The position numbers and the translations under genes are program-made. Below are positions 35,297 to 43,770 of a stretch of 63,561 nucleotides of DNA, piece by piece. The notes beneath the pieces were generated by a model. The model was not told the origin of the DNA, made no database searches, and saw only the letters and a list, made by a program, of their open reading frames with translations. The stretch is from JACJYC01 sp964558465 (lineage in GTDB: Bacteria; Bacteroidota; Bacteroidia; Chitinophagales; Saprospiraceae): assembly GCA_964558465.1 (NCBI GenBank), contig CAZLEF010000038.1, positions 1-63,561 on the forward strand, given 5' to 3'. The stretch's first letter is position 1. The number at the start of each line of letters is the position of its first letter.

Positions 35297-35432
35297 CTGA
35301 TTGGTTTGGATGGTTTGGATGGTTTGGATGGTTTGGGATGGTTTATGCCGTTCCTGTCAAACAACCCCAAACAACCCCAAACAACCCCAAACAACTCCAA
35401 ACAACCCCAAACAACCCCAAACCAAAACAACC
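35297..35432. repeat. GGTTTGGAT / AACAACCCCA inverted word arrays
   Basis: Four GGTTTGGAT units are followed, after a short spacer, by about seven AACAACCCCA units that are partly complementary. The ORF of the next gene stays open through the array, which would give a false N-terminus (MVWMVWMVW...). Confidence 0.9.
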
Positions 35433-36047
35433 ATGTTACTACGAATCCATCCAGAAAGCCCTGAACAGAGAAAAATCCAGCAAGTCGTTGATGCGCTTGA
35501 GCAAGGAGGGGTGATCATTTATCCCACAGATACGGTTTACGGCCTGGGGTGCGACATATTGAAACCGAAAGCGGTTGAAAAAATATGCGCTATTCGGGGG
35601 TTGGACCCGGAAAAGGCGATGCTGACCATGATCTGCAAGGACATCTCCCAGGTGTCCGTATATGCGCAACAGATCGAAACCCAGGTATTCAGGGTTTTGC
35701 GCAAACATTTGCCGGGCCCGTTCACTTTTGTATTAAAAGCGGGAAAACAAGCGCCCAAAGGGTTTCAAAACCGGAAAAACACCCTTGGGTTCAGGATACC
35801 CGACAACAAGATCGCCCTGGCTATTGTAGAAACACTGGGCAGGCCCATCCTCAGCGCCTCCCTCAAATCGGACGATGAAATCCTGGAATACTTTACCGAC
35901 CCGGAAGATATTTTCAGCGATTTTAAAAAAATGGTGGATATCGTTATCGACGGCGGCCCAGGCGGAAATGTACCCTCTACAATTGTTGACTGTACCGGCG
36001 CCGAACCGGAGGTTATCCGGGAAGGGGCGGGGGTGTTTGATGTTTGA
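35433..36047 (+). CDS. YciO/Sua5/YrdC-family protein (L-threonylcarbamoyladenylate synthase-like)
   Basis: This 204-aa protein starts at the ATG at 35433, just after the repeat array. It has the YrdC-fold motifs GGVIIYPTDTVYGLGCD, KICAIRGLDPEKAMLTMICKD, LPGPFTFVLKA and RPILSASL, and ends near DIVIDGGPGG.PSTIVDC. YrdC/Sua5 makes threonylcarbamoyl-AMP for tRNA t6A; the lone short form is often called YciO and may differ in activity. The PGPFTFVLKA and STIVD motifs are intact. Confidence 0.88.
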   Translation: MLLRIHPESPEQRKIQQVVDALEQGGVIIYPTDTVYGLGCDILKPKAVEKICAIRGLDPEKAMLTMICKDISQVSVYAQQIETQVFRVLRKHLPGPFTFVLKAGKQAPKGFQNRKNTLGFRIPDNKIALAIVETLGRPILSASLKSDDEILEYFTDPEDIFSDFKKMVDIVIDGGPGGNVPSTIVDCTGAEPEVIREGAGVFDV

Positions 36048-36119
36048 TGCTGGCCACTTGCATCCAGCATCGTGCATCCAGCATCTTGCATCTTCCATCT
36101 TGCATCTTCCATCTTGATT
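36048..36119. repeat. GATGCTGG / CATCCAGCAT word array
   Basis: TGATGCTGG is followed by several CATCCAGCAT and CATCTTGCAT/CATCTTCCAT words. They are related to the array at 3735-3790 and to the words flanking the palindrome at 60212. Confidence 0.7.
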
Positions 36120-36166
36120 GCAACCCCGGATACACAAAAAAACATTCTCCGAAAGGCACAAGGCCT

Positions 36167-36174
36167 TATATTTG
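36167..36174 (+). promoter_or_regulatory. -7 box (TATATTTG) of the TonB-receptor gene
   Basis: A perfect TAnnTTTG match lies 21 nt before the ATG at 36196. It falls inside the longer ORF, which therefore should not be used. Confidence 0.6.
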
Positions 36175-36195
36175 CGCCTGCAAAAGCAAAACTGC

Positions 36196-38523
36196 ATGAA
36201 GTTTTTTATCGCCCTGGCCTTTTTATTGTGGAGCGCCGCTCTTTTCTCCCAAACAGGAACCCTCCGCGGAAACGTTTATGATCAGGAAACCGGCGAGCCC
36301 ATCCTGTACGGGAATGTACGCCTCTCCGGTACCAATCTGGGGGCGACCACCGACCTTGATGGTTTTTTCACCATTGCCAATGTTCCGGTTGGAAAACAGC
36401 AAGTGATCGTTACCTATATCGGATACGACAGCATAAGCGTTTCGGTCACGATTATCGAAGGCCGTATTGTTTACGAGCGCATCAATCTGACGCCGAGCGC
36501 CATCAACCTGAGCCAGGTGGATGTTTCAGCAGGCAGGGAACAAGCCCGTTCGGATATCCAGGTGTCCAAAATGGTGGTCACGGCAAATCAGATCAAAGCC
36601 CTCCCCTCTACCGGCGGAGAAGCGGATATTGCCCAATACCTTCCGGTACTGCCGGGTATTGTATCCTCCGGCGACCAGGGCGGTCAGCTCTATATCCGGG
36701 GCGGCTCACCCGTTCAGAACAAGATTCTCCTGGACGGCATGACGATCTACAATCCTTTTCACTCCATCGGCTTTTTTTCGGTGTTTGAAACCGAGACCAT
36801 CCGGAGCGTAGATGTTCTCACCGGAGGTTTCAATGCCGAATACGGCGGCAGGATATCAGCTGTAGTGGATATTAAAACCCGGGAAGGGAACAAAAAAAAG
36901 TACGGCGGCCTGGTTTCCGTCAGCCCTTTCCAGGCCAAGGCCCTCGTGGAAGGCCCGATCAGGAAACTGAATCCGGAAACCGGCAGCAGCATTTCATTTT
37001 TGTTCACCGGAAAACACTCTTATCTCAACGAAAGCTCCAAACTGTTTTATTCTTACGCCACGGATACCGCCTTTTACGCTTTTGCCTCCGGCGACACCAG
37101 CCTTTCCAGGATCATCGACGACATCGGCCTGCCCTACCAATATACCGATGTATACGGAAAGGTCTCCTTTCTGGGTGGAAACGGGAGCAAGCTGAATCTG
37201 TTCGGGTTCCAGTTCAAAGACCGTTTCAACTTTATCGGCCTGGCCGACCTCCAGTGGAAGACAACCGGCGCCGGCGCCAGTTTTAACCTGGTGCCACCCA
37301 ACTCCAACGTAGTGATGGATGGAACGATCGCCTATTCCAAATACGATATCATGCTGGAAGAAGCCGACGGGCGTCCGAGACAAAGCGGAATCGTAAGTTA
37401 TAATGCAGGCCTCAACTTCACCTACTTCGGATATAAAAACCAGATCAATTACGGGTTCGAATTCACAGGGTTCAATACTGATTTTTCTTTCCGGAATCTG
37501 GTCGGCATCGGTTTCGAACAAAAAGATTTCACGACCGAACTGGCCGGGTACATCAAATACAAGCAGCAGATCGGCGATTTGATCCTGGAGCCCGGGTTTC
37601 GCGCACAGTTTTTTGCCTCCCAGTCGACCGTGGCCCTGGAACCGAGGTTCGGCCTGAAATACAATCTTACCGACTTTTTGAGGGTCAAGGCCGCCGGCGG
37701 GTTTTATTCCCAGAATCTGATCAGCACAGTCAACGAACTGGATGTCGTCAATTTTTTTGTCGGATTCCTCGCAGGGCCCGAATCCACCCTTTATGAACCG
37801 GGAACCCGGAACCCCACCAACCACCGGCTGCAAAAATCGATTCATGGCGTCGCAGGTATTGAAGCCGACCTCACCCAACAATTTACAGTGAATGCAGAAG
37901 CTTATATCAAACGGTTCACCCAACTCATTGCCATCAACCGCAACAAACTCCTGGAATCCGACCCCGATTTTGTGACCGAAACCGGTGATGCCTACGGAGT
38001 AGATTTTTCGTTCAAATACGAAAGCCCCGGATGGTACCTTTGGGGAACGTATTCACTGGCCTTCGTCAACCGGGATGACGGCGAACAGGTGTATCCGACC
38101 ATCTTCGACCGGCGGCACAATGTGAATTTTCTGGCGAGTTACACTTTTGGAGAAAACAAAACCTGGGAAGCCGGTTTGCGTTGGAATCTCGGTTCCGGTT
38201 TTCCATTCACCCGTACCCAGGGCTTCTACCAGAACATTCCGTTCACCGAAGATTTTATCCTGACCGATGTGCTGACCGGCAACTACGACCTCAATACGAT
38301 CCTTTCCAAAAAGCGGAACGACGGACGGTTGTCCTATTATCACCGCCTGGACGCTTCCCTGAAAAAAACCTGGAATTTCGGCGCCAGTTCCGCACTGGAA
38401 ACCACCATCAGCGTGACCAATGTTTACAACAGGGAGAACATTTTTTATGTCAACCGGATCACCAACAACAAAGTGAATCAGTTGCCGATCCTTCCCAGCC
38501 TTACCCTGGTGTTCCGGTTTTGA
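36196..38523 (+). CDS. TonB-dependent outer-membrane receptor
   Basis: This 775-aa protein starts at the ATG at 36196 with a signal peptide (cleavage after ALFSQ). A carboxypeptidase-D-like regulatory domain (about 20-100; GNVYDQETGEPILYGNV, TTDLDGFFTIANVPVGK) is followed by a plug (about 110-230; QLYIRGGSPVQNKILLDGMT, GFNAEYGGRISAVVDIKT) and a beta-barrel that ends in aromatic LTLVFRF. It is a TonB-ExbBD-energised importer. It lacks the SusC-specific layout and no SusD follows, so it more likely carries a siderophore, peptide or small organic ligand. Confidence 0.92.
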   Translation: MKFFIALAFLLWSAALFSQTGTLRGNVYDQETGEPILYGNVRLSGTNLGATTDLDGFFTIANVPVGKQQVIVTYIGYDSISVSVTIIEGRIVYERINLTPSAINLSQVDVSAGREQARSDIQVSKMVVTANQIKALPSTGGEADIAQYLPVLPGIVSSGDQGGQLYIRGGSPVQNKILLDGMTIYNPFHSIGFFSVFETETIRSVDVLTGGFNAEYGGRISAVVDIKTREGNKKKYGGLVSVSPFQAKALVEGPIRKLNPETGSSISFLFTGKHSYLNESSKLFYSYATDTAFYAFASGDTSLSRIIDDIGLPYQYTDVYGKVSFLGGNGSKLNLFGFQFKDRFNFIGLADLQWKTTGAGASFNLVPPNSNVVMDGTIAYSKYDIMLEEADGRPRQSGIVSYNAGLNFTYFGYKNQINYGFEFTGFNTDFSFRNLVGIGFEQKDFTTELAGYIKYKQQIGDLILEPGFRAQFFASQSTVALEPRFGLKYNLTDFLRVKAAGGFYSQNLISTVNELDVVNFFVGFLAGPESTLYEPGTRNPTNHRLQKSIHGVAGIEADLTQQFTVNAEAYIKRFTQLIAINRNKLLESDPDFVTETGDAYGVDFSFKYESPGWYLWGTYSLAFVNRDDGEQVYPTIFDRRHNVNFLASYTFGENKTWEAGLRWNLGSGFPFTRTQGFYQNIPFTEDFILTDVLTGNYDLNTILSKKRNDGRLSYYHRLDASLKKTWNFGASSALETTISVTNVYNRENIFYVNRITNNKVNQLPILPSLTLVFRF

Positions 38524-38536
38524 GCCAAAATAAAAA

Positions 38537-38561
38537 GCCCTGCCGCAAAAACCGGCAGGGC
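38537..38561 (+). terminator. Stem-loop after the TonB-receptor gene
   Basis: A perfect 9-bp stem GCCCTGCCG/CGGCAGGGC with a CAAAAAC loop lies 13 nt after the stop. A real T run is missing on the plus strand, so it may mark an mRNA end rather than a classical terminator. Confidence 0.6.
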
Positions 38562-38745
38562 TCAAAAGTCATCCCTATGATTATAATCTTTAAACGCTGA
38601 CGCGTTGTATCGTTGTGTTTGGAAGCCGAAAGTTAGAGGTTTTATTTAAAAAAGAGAAATTTTTTTCAATTTCGTGATCAAATTTCGGCAATTTCAGGTT
38701 TCACCGAATATAAAAAAGTCTTGATATGAAGTTCTTCAGGCTGTT

Positions 38746-38940
38746 TTGCAATACGGCAACCTGGTCGGTTTAAATTTTGACCGGGTTTGGGAAGGCACCA
38801 TGAGCGACATTCACTACGATCCTTCCATTTGCAGGAATATCATGGTGGATATCCGGTATGTGCTGTTTATCATTGATAAATTTGCGGGAGCAGGGCATTT
38901 GGTCAACGAAATGACCCTGGTCCGCCCAAAGAAGGAATAA
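38746..38940 (+). pseudogene. Possible gene fragment, 64 codons
   Basis: A short frame encodes a well-composed segment (NIMVDIRYVLFIIDKFAGAGHLVNEM) that reads like the C-terminal helix pair of a larger protein. A separate ATG at 38725 starts MKFFRLFCN in another frame and stops soon after. No family is recognised. A decayed or frame-shifted gene is the best guess. Confidence 0.35.
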
Positions 38941-38986
38941 AGCCAGCTATAGGCATCCTTTATTTGGGTGAAAAAGGAGTTTTCTC

Positions 38987-38994
38987 TATCTTGC
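38987..38994 (+). promoter_or_regulatory. -7 box (TATCTTGC) of the SLC1 carrier gene
   Basis: TATCTTGC, a near match to TAnnTTTG, lies 16 nt before the ATG at 39011. Confidence 0.45.
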
Positions 38995-39010
38995 CCCAAA
39001 ATCCTTGTAA

Positions 39011-40318
39011 ATGAAAAAACTGGCGTTACATTGGCAGATATTGATCGGTATGACAGCCGGCATTGTTTTCGGCTTACTGGCAGCCAGCCAGGACTGGGGG
39101 GGTTTTGTAAGGGATTGGATCAAACCGTTTGGCACGATCTTCATCAATTTGCTGAAACTCATCGCAATCCCACTGATCGTAGCATCATTGATCAAAGGGG
39201 TCAGCGACCTGAAGGATATCTCCAAATTATCTAAAATGGGGGGACGGACCTTCCTCATTTATATTTTCACCACGGTCTTTGCCGTATCCCTTGGGCTGAT
39301 CATCGCCAATGTAGTCAAACCCGGCAAACTCATCAAGGAAGAAACCCGCCAGGAACTCCTCACGACATACGCTGTGGATGCAGATGCCCGGATCAAAGCT
39401 GCTGAAGGACAAAAACAACAAGGGCCGTTGCAACCCCTGGTTGACATCGTACCGGAAAACATCGTGGAAGCGGCTTCCAAAAATGTGAACATGCTCCAGG
39501 TCATTTTTTTTGTGATCCTGATTGGCGTGAGCCTGGTTTTATTGCCCGGCGATACGGGAAAACCGCTGAAAGATTTTTTTGACAGTTTGAACGAGGTCAT
39601 TCTTAAAATGATCGACCTGATCATGCTGGGAGCGCCCTACGGCGTTTTTGCGCTGTTGGCCGCGCTGGTGGTCGAATCGCCCAGCATCGACCTGTTTGCA
39701 GCGCTTCTGGGTTATTCTGTTTGCGTACTGTTGGGCATTGCTATTTTGATTTTTGTGTTTTACCCCACGTTGGTCCGTCTCTTTACCGGCCGCAAATACG
39801 GATTTTTCTTCAAAGGCATAGCCCCCGCGCAACTGCTCGCCTTTTCCACCAGTTCCAGCGCCGCGACCCTGCCCGTGACCATGGAACGAACCCAGGAACA
39901 CCTGGGCGTAGATGAAGAGGTAACCAGTTTTGTACTGCCCATCGGCGCTACCGTCAATATGGACGGAACAAGTCTTTACCAGTCGGTGGCAGCCATATTT
40001 ATCGCACAGACATTCGGCATAGAATTAACCCTTGGCGCCCAACTCGGTATTATTGTTACTGCCACCCTGGCCTCCATTGGCTCGGCTGCCGTACCGGGGG
40101 CGGGCATGGTGATGCTGGTGATCGTGCTGGCTCAGGCCGGCATACCCGAAGCGGGCCTGGCGCTGATCTTTGCCGTCGACCGGCCCCTGGACATGTGCCG
40201 GACTGTCGCCAACATTACCAGCGATGCTACTGTGGCCATGATTATTGCCAAAAAATTTGATAAACTGCACGATCCGAAGCCCAGGGAATGGGACGAAGTA
40301 TATCACCCTGAAAAATAA
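39011..40318 (+). CDS. SLC1-family dicarboxylate/amino-acid:cation symporter
   Basis: This 435-aa polytopic inner-membrane protein has the SLC1/DAACS signatures. The serine-rich reentrant loop is STSSSAATLPVTM (about residue 280), the TM7 motif is NMDGTSLYQSVAAIFIAQ (about 316-334), and the HP2 region is GSAAVPGAGMVML, with the terminal AVDRPLDMCRTVANITSD. It imports glutamate, aspartate or C4-dicarboxylates with Na+ or H+. It has its own promoter; purE follows 36 bp later on the same strand and may be read through. Confidence 0.93.
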   Translation: MKKLALHWQILIGMTAGIVFGLLAASQDWGGFVRDWIKPFGTIFINLLKLIAIPLIVASLIKGVSDLKDISKLSKMGGRTFLIYIFTTVFAVSLGLIIANVVKPGKLIKEETRQELLTTYAVDADARIKAAEGQKQQGPLQPLVDIVPENIVEAASKNVNMLQVIFFVILIGVSLVLLPGDTGKPLKDFFDSLNEVILKMIDLIMLGAPYGVFALLAALVVESPSIDLFAALLGYSVCVLLGIAILIFVFYPTLVRLFTGRKYGFFFKGIAPAQLLAFSTSSSAATLPVTMERTQEHLGVDEEVTSFVLPIGATVNMDGTSLYQSVAAIFIAQTFGIELTLGAQLGIIVTATLASIGSAAVPGAGMVMLVIVLAQAGIPEAGLALIFAVDRPLDMCRTVANITSDATVAMIIAKKFDKLHDPKPREWDEVYHPEK

Positions 40319-40354
40319 ACGCCCGCCCTTCTGACGGGTAAAAATAAACAGCTG

Positions 40355-40861
40355 ATGGTCAGCATCATCATGGGTTCCGATTCCGACCTTCCCGTTATGC
40401 GGCAGGCGGCTGATTTTCTGGAACAATTGGGAATACCCCTTGAAGTTACCATCGTCTCTGCCCACCGGACACCCGACCGGATGTTCGAATTCGCCAAAAC
40501 GGCTCACGAGCGGGGGGTCAAGGTCATTGTTGCCGGCGCAGGTGGCGCCGCTCATCTTCCGGGCATGGTAGCCGCGTTGTCTCCCCTGCCGGTCATCGGG
40601 GTGCCGGTCAAGTCCTCCAATTCCATCGACGGGTGGGATTCGATCCTGTCCATTCTCCAAATGCCCAACGGCGTACCGGTGGCGACAGTCGCCCTCGACG
40701 CCGCCAACAACGCAGGCATTCTTGCCGCACAGATCCTGGGAACCCACGATCCGGCCATCCTGCAGAAAATCATCGCCTACAAACAAAGCCTGGCAGACGA
40801 AGTAGCCGCCAAGTTCAAAAACCTGGAGCAAAAAGGATATAAAACCTACAAAAAAGAATAG
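40355..40861 (+). CDS. purE: 5-(carboxyamino)imidazole ribonucleotide mutase PurE
   Basis: This 168-aa protein is a class I PurE: IIMGSDSDLPVM at the N-terminus, VSAHRTPDRM with the catalytic His (about residue 44), GAGGAAHLPGMVAA and GVPVKSSNSIDGWDSILSILQMPNGVPVATVALD. It converts N5-CAIR to CAIR in purine synthesis. purK is not adjacent. It is convergent with the molybdenum hydroxylase genes, with 8 bp between stops. Confidence 0.96.
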   Translation: MVSIIMGSDSDLPVMRQAADFLEQLGIPLEVTIVSAHRTPDRMFEFAKTAHERGVKVIVAGAGGAAHLPGMVAALSPLPVIGVPVKSSNSIDGWDSILSILQMPNGVPVATVALDAANNAGILAAQILGTHDPAILQKIIAYKQSLADEVAAKFKNLEQKGYKTYKKE

Positions 40862-40869
40862 TCCAGGGT

Positions 40870-43047
40870 TTATCCGTTCAGCGCCTCCAAAACGCGGTCG
40901 GAAGTAAACGGCATATGCAATAACCTTTTTCCGGTCAAACGCATAAAAGCGTTGGCAACAGCCGCGCCGACTACCGGCAGGCCGGCTTCACCCAACCCCG
41001 ATGGGGATTCCCCCGAAGGGATAAATTCCACTTCGATGTTCTCCGGCGCGTCGGCCATGCGCAAAACGGGGTAATCATGAAAATTGGATTGCTGGACACG
41101 ACCGTTTTTAATGGTTATGCTTTCCATCAGGACGCTGCTCAATCCCATCACGATGCAACCTTCCGTCTGGGCAATTGCGTTGTCGGGTTGCACAATGATC
41201 CCACCGTCGATAACAATCCAGAAGTGATGTACTTTGATCTGGCCGCTTTCCCTGTCTACAGAAATTTCACATACCCCCGCAGCAAGCGAATCGCTCCGTT
41301 CGGCAAAAGCAAGGCCTTTTGCCCGGCCTTCGGCGGGTTGGGTCTTCCAATCCGACATTTGAGCAACCTTGTCGAGAACCCGCAAGGCCCGGGGGTTATT
41401 TTTCATCAGTTGCCGTCTGAACTGGTACGGATCGGTTTTCTGACGGGCTGCAATTTCATCTATAAATGCCTCGATGGCATATTTATTGGGGCCGTGCCCG
41501 ACGGCGCGCCAGTGTTTGGTCCGGACGCCGTGGTCGACGTCCAGCACTTCGATCCTTTGATTCGGAATGGTATAATATGGATTTTCTGCGCCTGAGGCCA
41601 ATAAACCTCCACCGGTTCCGACAATCTGGTGTTTCCAGGCCGTGAGGCGGCCACTTTTGTCGAAACCGGCCGTCATCCGCTGCAGCGACATGGGCCGGAA
41701 GGCGCCGTATTGCAGGTCGTCCTCCCTGGTCCAGATCAGTTTGACGGGTCGTTTGACTGATTTGGCCAGCCAGGCCGCCTCTTCTACGTAGTCGGACATG
41801 GACCTGCGGCCAAACCCTCCGCCCAGGTAACAGGGATGGAACTGAACCTTGGCCACCTCCAACCCGAGCACCCTTGCAGCGGCTGAACGCGCGCCGTCGG
41901 GCGCCTGCGTCCCTGCCCAGACTTGCGCTGATTGACCGTCGGCAGCCAGGGAAACCACTGCATTCAGGGGTTCCATCTGGGCATGGTAAATATAGTCGTT
42001 TTGATAGTCCAGCGTGTAAACCTGGGCCGCTTCCTTCAAGGCCTGATCGGTGTTGCCTTCGTCCGCAATCACATTGGGTTTTGTGGTTCCATTTTTTAAA
42101 ACCTCCATATAGGTGTCAAAAGCGGTTTCACTGTCGTGGCTGGAAGCTTTGACGTCACCCGTCCAATTGATCTGCAGTTGCCGCCTGGCGTTCAGCGCGA
42201 TTTCTATGGAATCGGCAACCACCCCCACCCCGTGGTCCAACACGACCACATCTGCCACGCCTTTGATCTCCCGGATCCATTTTTCATTTTGCAAATCGGG
42301 TTTGGCGCCGTTCACCGGCGACCTGGATATCACGCCGTAGACCATGCCCGGCAACCGGATATCCATGGCAAATTTGGCGCTTCCGTCCACTTTTGAAGGA
42401 ATATCAAATCGGGGCATTACTTTCCCGATCAGCCGGAACTCCTCCGGTTTTTTCAACTTATCCCGGGGGATTTCAGGAATGGAAGCGGGGATTTTGGCAA
42501 ATTGGGCAATTTCGGCGTAGGAGATGCGTTTCCCGCCGGCGGGATGAACGACCCACCCGGGTTCGGTAGTCAGTTCGTTCAACGGCGCGCCCCACTTTTC
42601 GGCTGCGTTCATCATCAGCACGTACCGAACCTGGGCGCCTGCCTGGCGCAAACTGTCGAAGTACCCGCTTACGGCCCGGCTGCCGACCGTCATCATCCGC
42701 CCGCCGAAGCCGCCAGATCCGTAAATTGACGGTTCGACCGGCGAATGTTCGATATGGACCATTGCCCAGTCGGCGTCCATTTCTTCAGCCACCAGCACCG
42801 GCAGCGCGGTCATGGACCCCTGCCCCATTTCAGCCGAAGGGTTGAGGATGGTGATCCGCCCGTCGACAGCCAGGTGTACCCAGGCCGTGATTTGTTTTTT
42901 CTCCCCTGCACCGGGAGGTCCGTCTTCACCGGCATAAAGGTATCTGGGAACCAGCGCAGTTGCAGTTACGACAAAAGTAATTCCGCCGGCGGCCGTCAGA
43001 AATTGCCGCCTGGAAAGGACCTGCATATTATTATTCGTTTTTTCCAT
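40870..43047 (-). CDS. Molybdenum-cofactor subunit of a xanthine-dehydrogenase-family oxidase (IorB-like)
   Basis: This 725-aa protein has a Tat signal (SRRQFLTAAGG near residue 13), so it should fold with its cofactor before export. The aldehyde-oxidase/xanthine-dehydrogenase domain follows: GQGSMTALPVLVAEEMD, YLGGGFGRRSMSDYVEEAA, and the terminal Glu-bearing GLGEAGLPVVGAAVANA, where this family has its catalytic Glu. The gene lies 2 bp after the 2Fe-2S subunit. The set lacks an FAD subunit, like isoquinoline 1-oxidoreductase and nicotinate-type two-subunit enzymes that use an outside electron acceptor. The substrate is unknown. Confidence 0.9.
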   Translation of the reverse strand: MEKTNNNMQVLSRRQFLTAAGGITFVVTATALVPRYLYAGEDGPPGAGEKKQITAWVHLAVDGRITILNPSAEMGQGSMTALPVLVAEEMDADWAMVHIEHSPVEPSIYGSGGFGGRMMTVGSRAVSGYFDSLRQAGAQVRYVLMMNAAEKWGAPLNELTTEPGWVVHPAGGKRISYAEIAQFAKIPASIPEIPRDKLKKPEEFRLIGKVMPRFDIPSKVDGSAKFAMDIRLPGMVYGVISRSPVNGAKPDLQNEKWIREIKGVADVVVLDHGVGVVADSIEIALNARRQLQINWTGDVKASSHDSETAFDTYMEVLKNGTTKPNVIADEGNTDQALKEAAQVYTLDYQNDYIYHAQMEPLNAVVSLAADGQSAQVWAGTQAPDGARSAAARVLGLEVAKVQFHPCYLGGGFGRRSMSDYVEEAAWLAKSVKRPVKLIWTREDDLQYGAFRPMSLQRMTAGFDKSGRLTAWKHQIVGTGGGLLASGAENPYYTIPNQRIEVLDVDHGVRTKHWRAVGHGPNKYAIEAFIDEIAARQKTDPYQFRRQLMKNNPRALRVLDKVAQMSDWKTQPAEGRAKGLAFAERSDSLAAGVCEISVDRESGQIKVHHFWIVIDGGIIVQPDNAIAQTEGCIVMGLSSVLMESITIKNGRVQQSNFHDYPVLRMADAPENIEVEFIPSGESPSGLGEAGLPVVGAAVANAFMRLTGKRLLHMPFTSDRVLEALNG

Positions 43048-43049
43048 GG

Positions 43050-43505
43050 CTATCCTTCTTTTGCTGCCATTTCAATGGCTTTTAAGATACGGGTATAGGT
43101 TCCGCAACGGCACAGGATACCGTTCATATGTGCGATGATCTGTTCCCTGGACGGATTTTTATTGTTTTCCAGCAAAGCTGCGGCCTGCATGATCTGCCCC
43201 GGCTGGCAGTACCCGCACTGGGGGGCCTGCGCCTCGATCCAGGCTTTTTGCAAAGGGTGGGAGTTGTCTTCGGAAAGCCCTTCGATGGTGGTTACCGACC
43301 GGCCGGAAACCAGGGTAACCGGCGTGATGCAGGCTCGCGTGGGAGCGCCGTCCAAATGAACGGTACAGGCGCCGCAAAGCGCCATACCACATCCATACTT
43401 TGCGCCGGTCATTTCCAGTTGCTCGCGAAGCGTCCACAACAAATTGGCATCCGGAGGCGTATCCACCTGCACGGTCTTGCCGTTTAATTTGAAGGTTGTT
43501 TTCAT
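43050..43505 (-). CDS. 2Fe-2S subunit of a molybdenum hydroxylase (IorA-like)
   Basis: This 151-aa protein has a plant-ferredoxin-type cluster (KYGCGMALCGACTVH, about residues 37-51) and a second cluster domain (QCGYCQPGQIMQAAALL and ILCRCGTYTRI). It transfers electrons from the molybdenum subunit encoded 2 bp downstream. The subunit lacks a Tat signal and is probably carried out with its partner. Confidence 0.93.
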   Translation of the reverse strand: MKTTFKLNGKTVQVDTPPDANLLWTLREQLEMTGAKYGCGMALCGACTVHLDGAPTRACITPVTLVSGRSVTTIEGLSEDNSHPLQKAWIEAQAPQCGYCQPGQIMQAAALLENNKNPSREQIIAHMNGILCRCGTYTRILKAIEMAAKEG

Positions 43506-43559
43506 GATCGAATGACTTCAGGTTGGAATGTTCGATCCATAAATATACGGACTAATCCT

Positions 43560-43770
43560 GAAGGAATCCTGAAGAGGGGGGAGGGGGCGAGGGGACGAGG
43601 GGGTGATTTGTTGATTTGGTGATTTGGTGATTTGTTGATGCGAACCGGCATCCGGCCCGACCGGCGAGACGTCGGCCATACGGCGCGGCTCTCTCAACGG
43701 CGGGGCCATAGGTCCAAAAGAATCCTGTGGGGCAGACTGAAGACTGTGGACTGCAGACTGCGGACTATAA
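43560..43770. repeat. TGATTTGT word array with GC cassette
   Basis: GGGGGAG runs are followed by GTGATTTGGTGATTTGTTGAT words, a cassette around CCGACCGGCGAGACGTCGG (43648-43681, related to 26667-26700) and closing words GACTGTGGACTGCAGACTGCG. No gene is present; the array lies 5' of the 2Fe-2S gene and 3' of the ABC-F gene. Confidence 0.75.

Noticed and set aside
35301..35432. N-terminal extension MVWMVWMVW... of the YciO/Sua5 gene
   Set aside because: It is encoded by the word array; the family N-terminus begins at the ATG at 35433.
36118..36195. Upstream start of the TonB-receptor gene
   Set aside because: A signal peptide starts at 36196 and a -7 box lies between the two ATGs.
22812..38523. 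GH95 gene plus TonB receptor as a polysaccharide utilisation locus
   Set aside because: They are more than 10 kb apart with unrelated genes between, and no SusD or glycan sensor is present.
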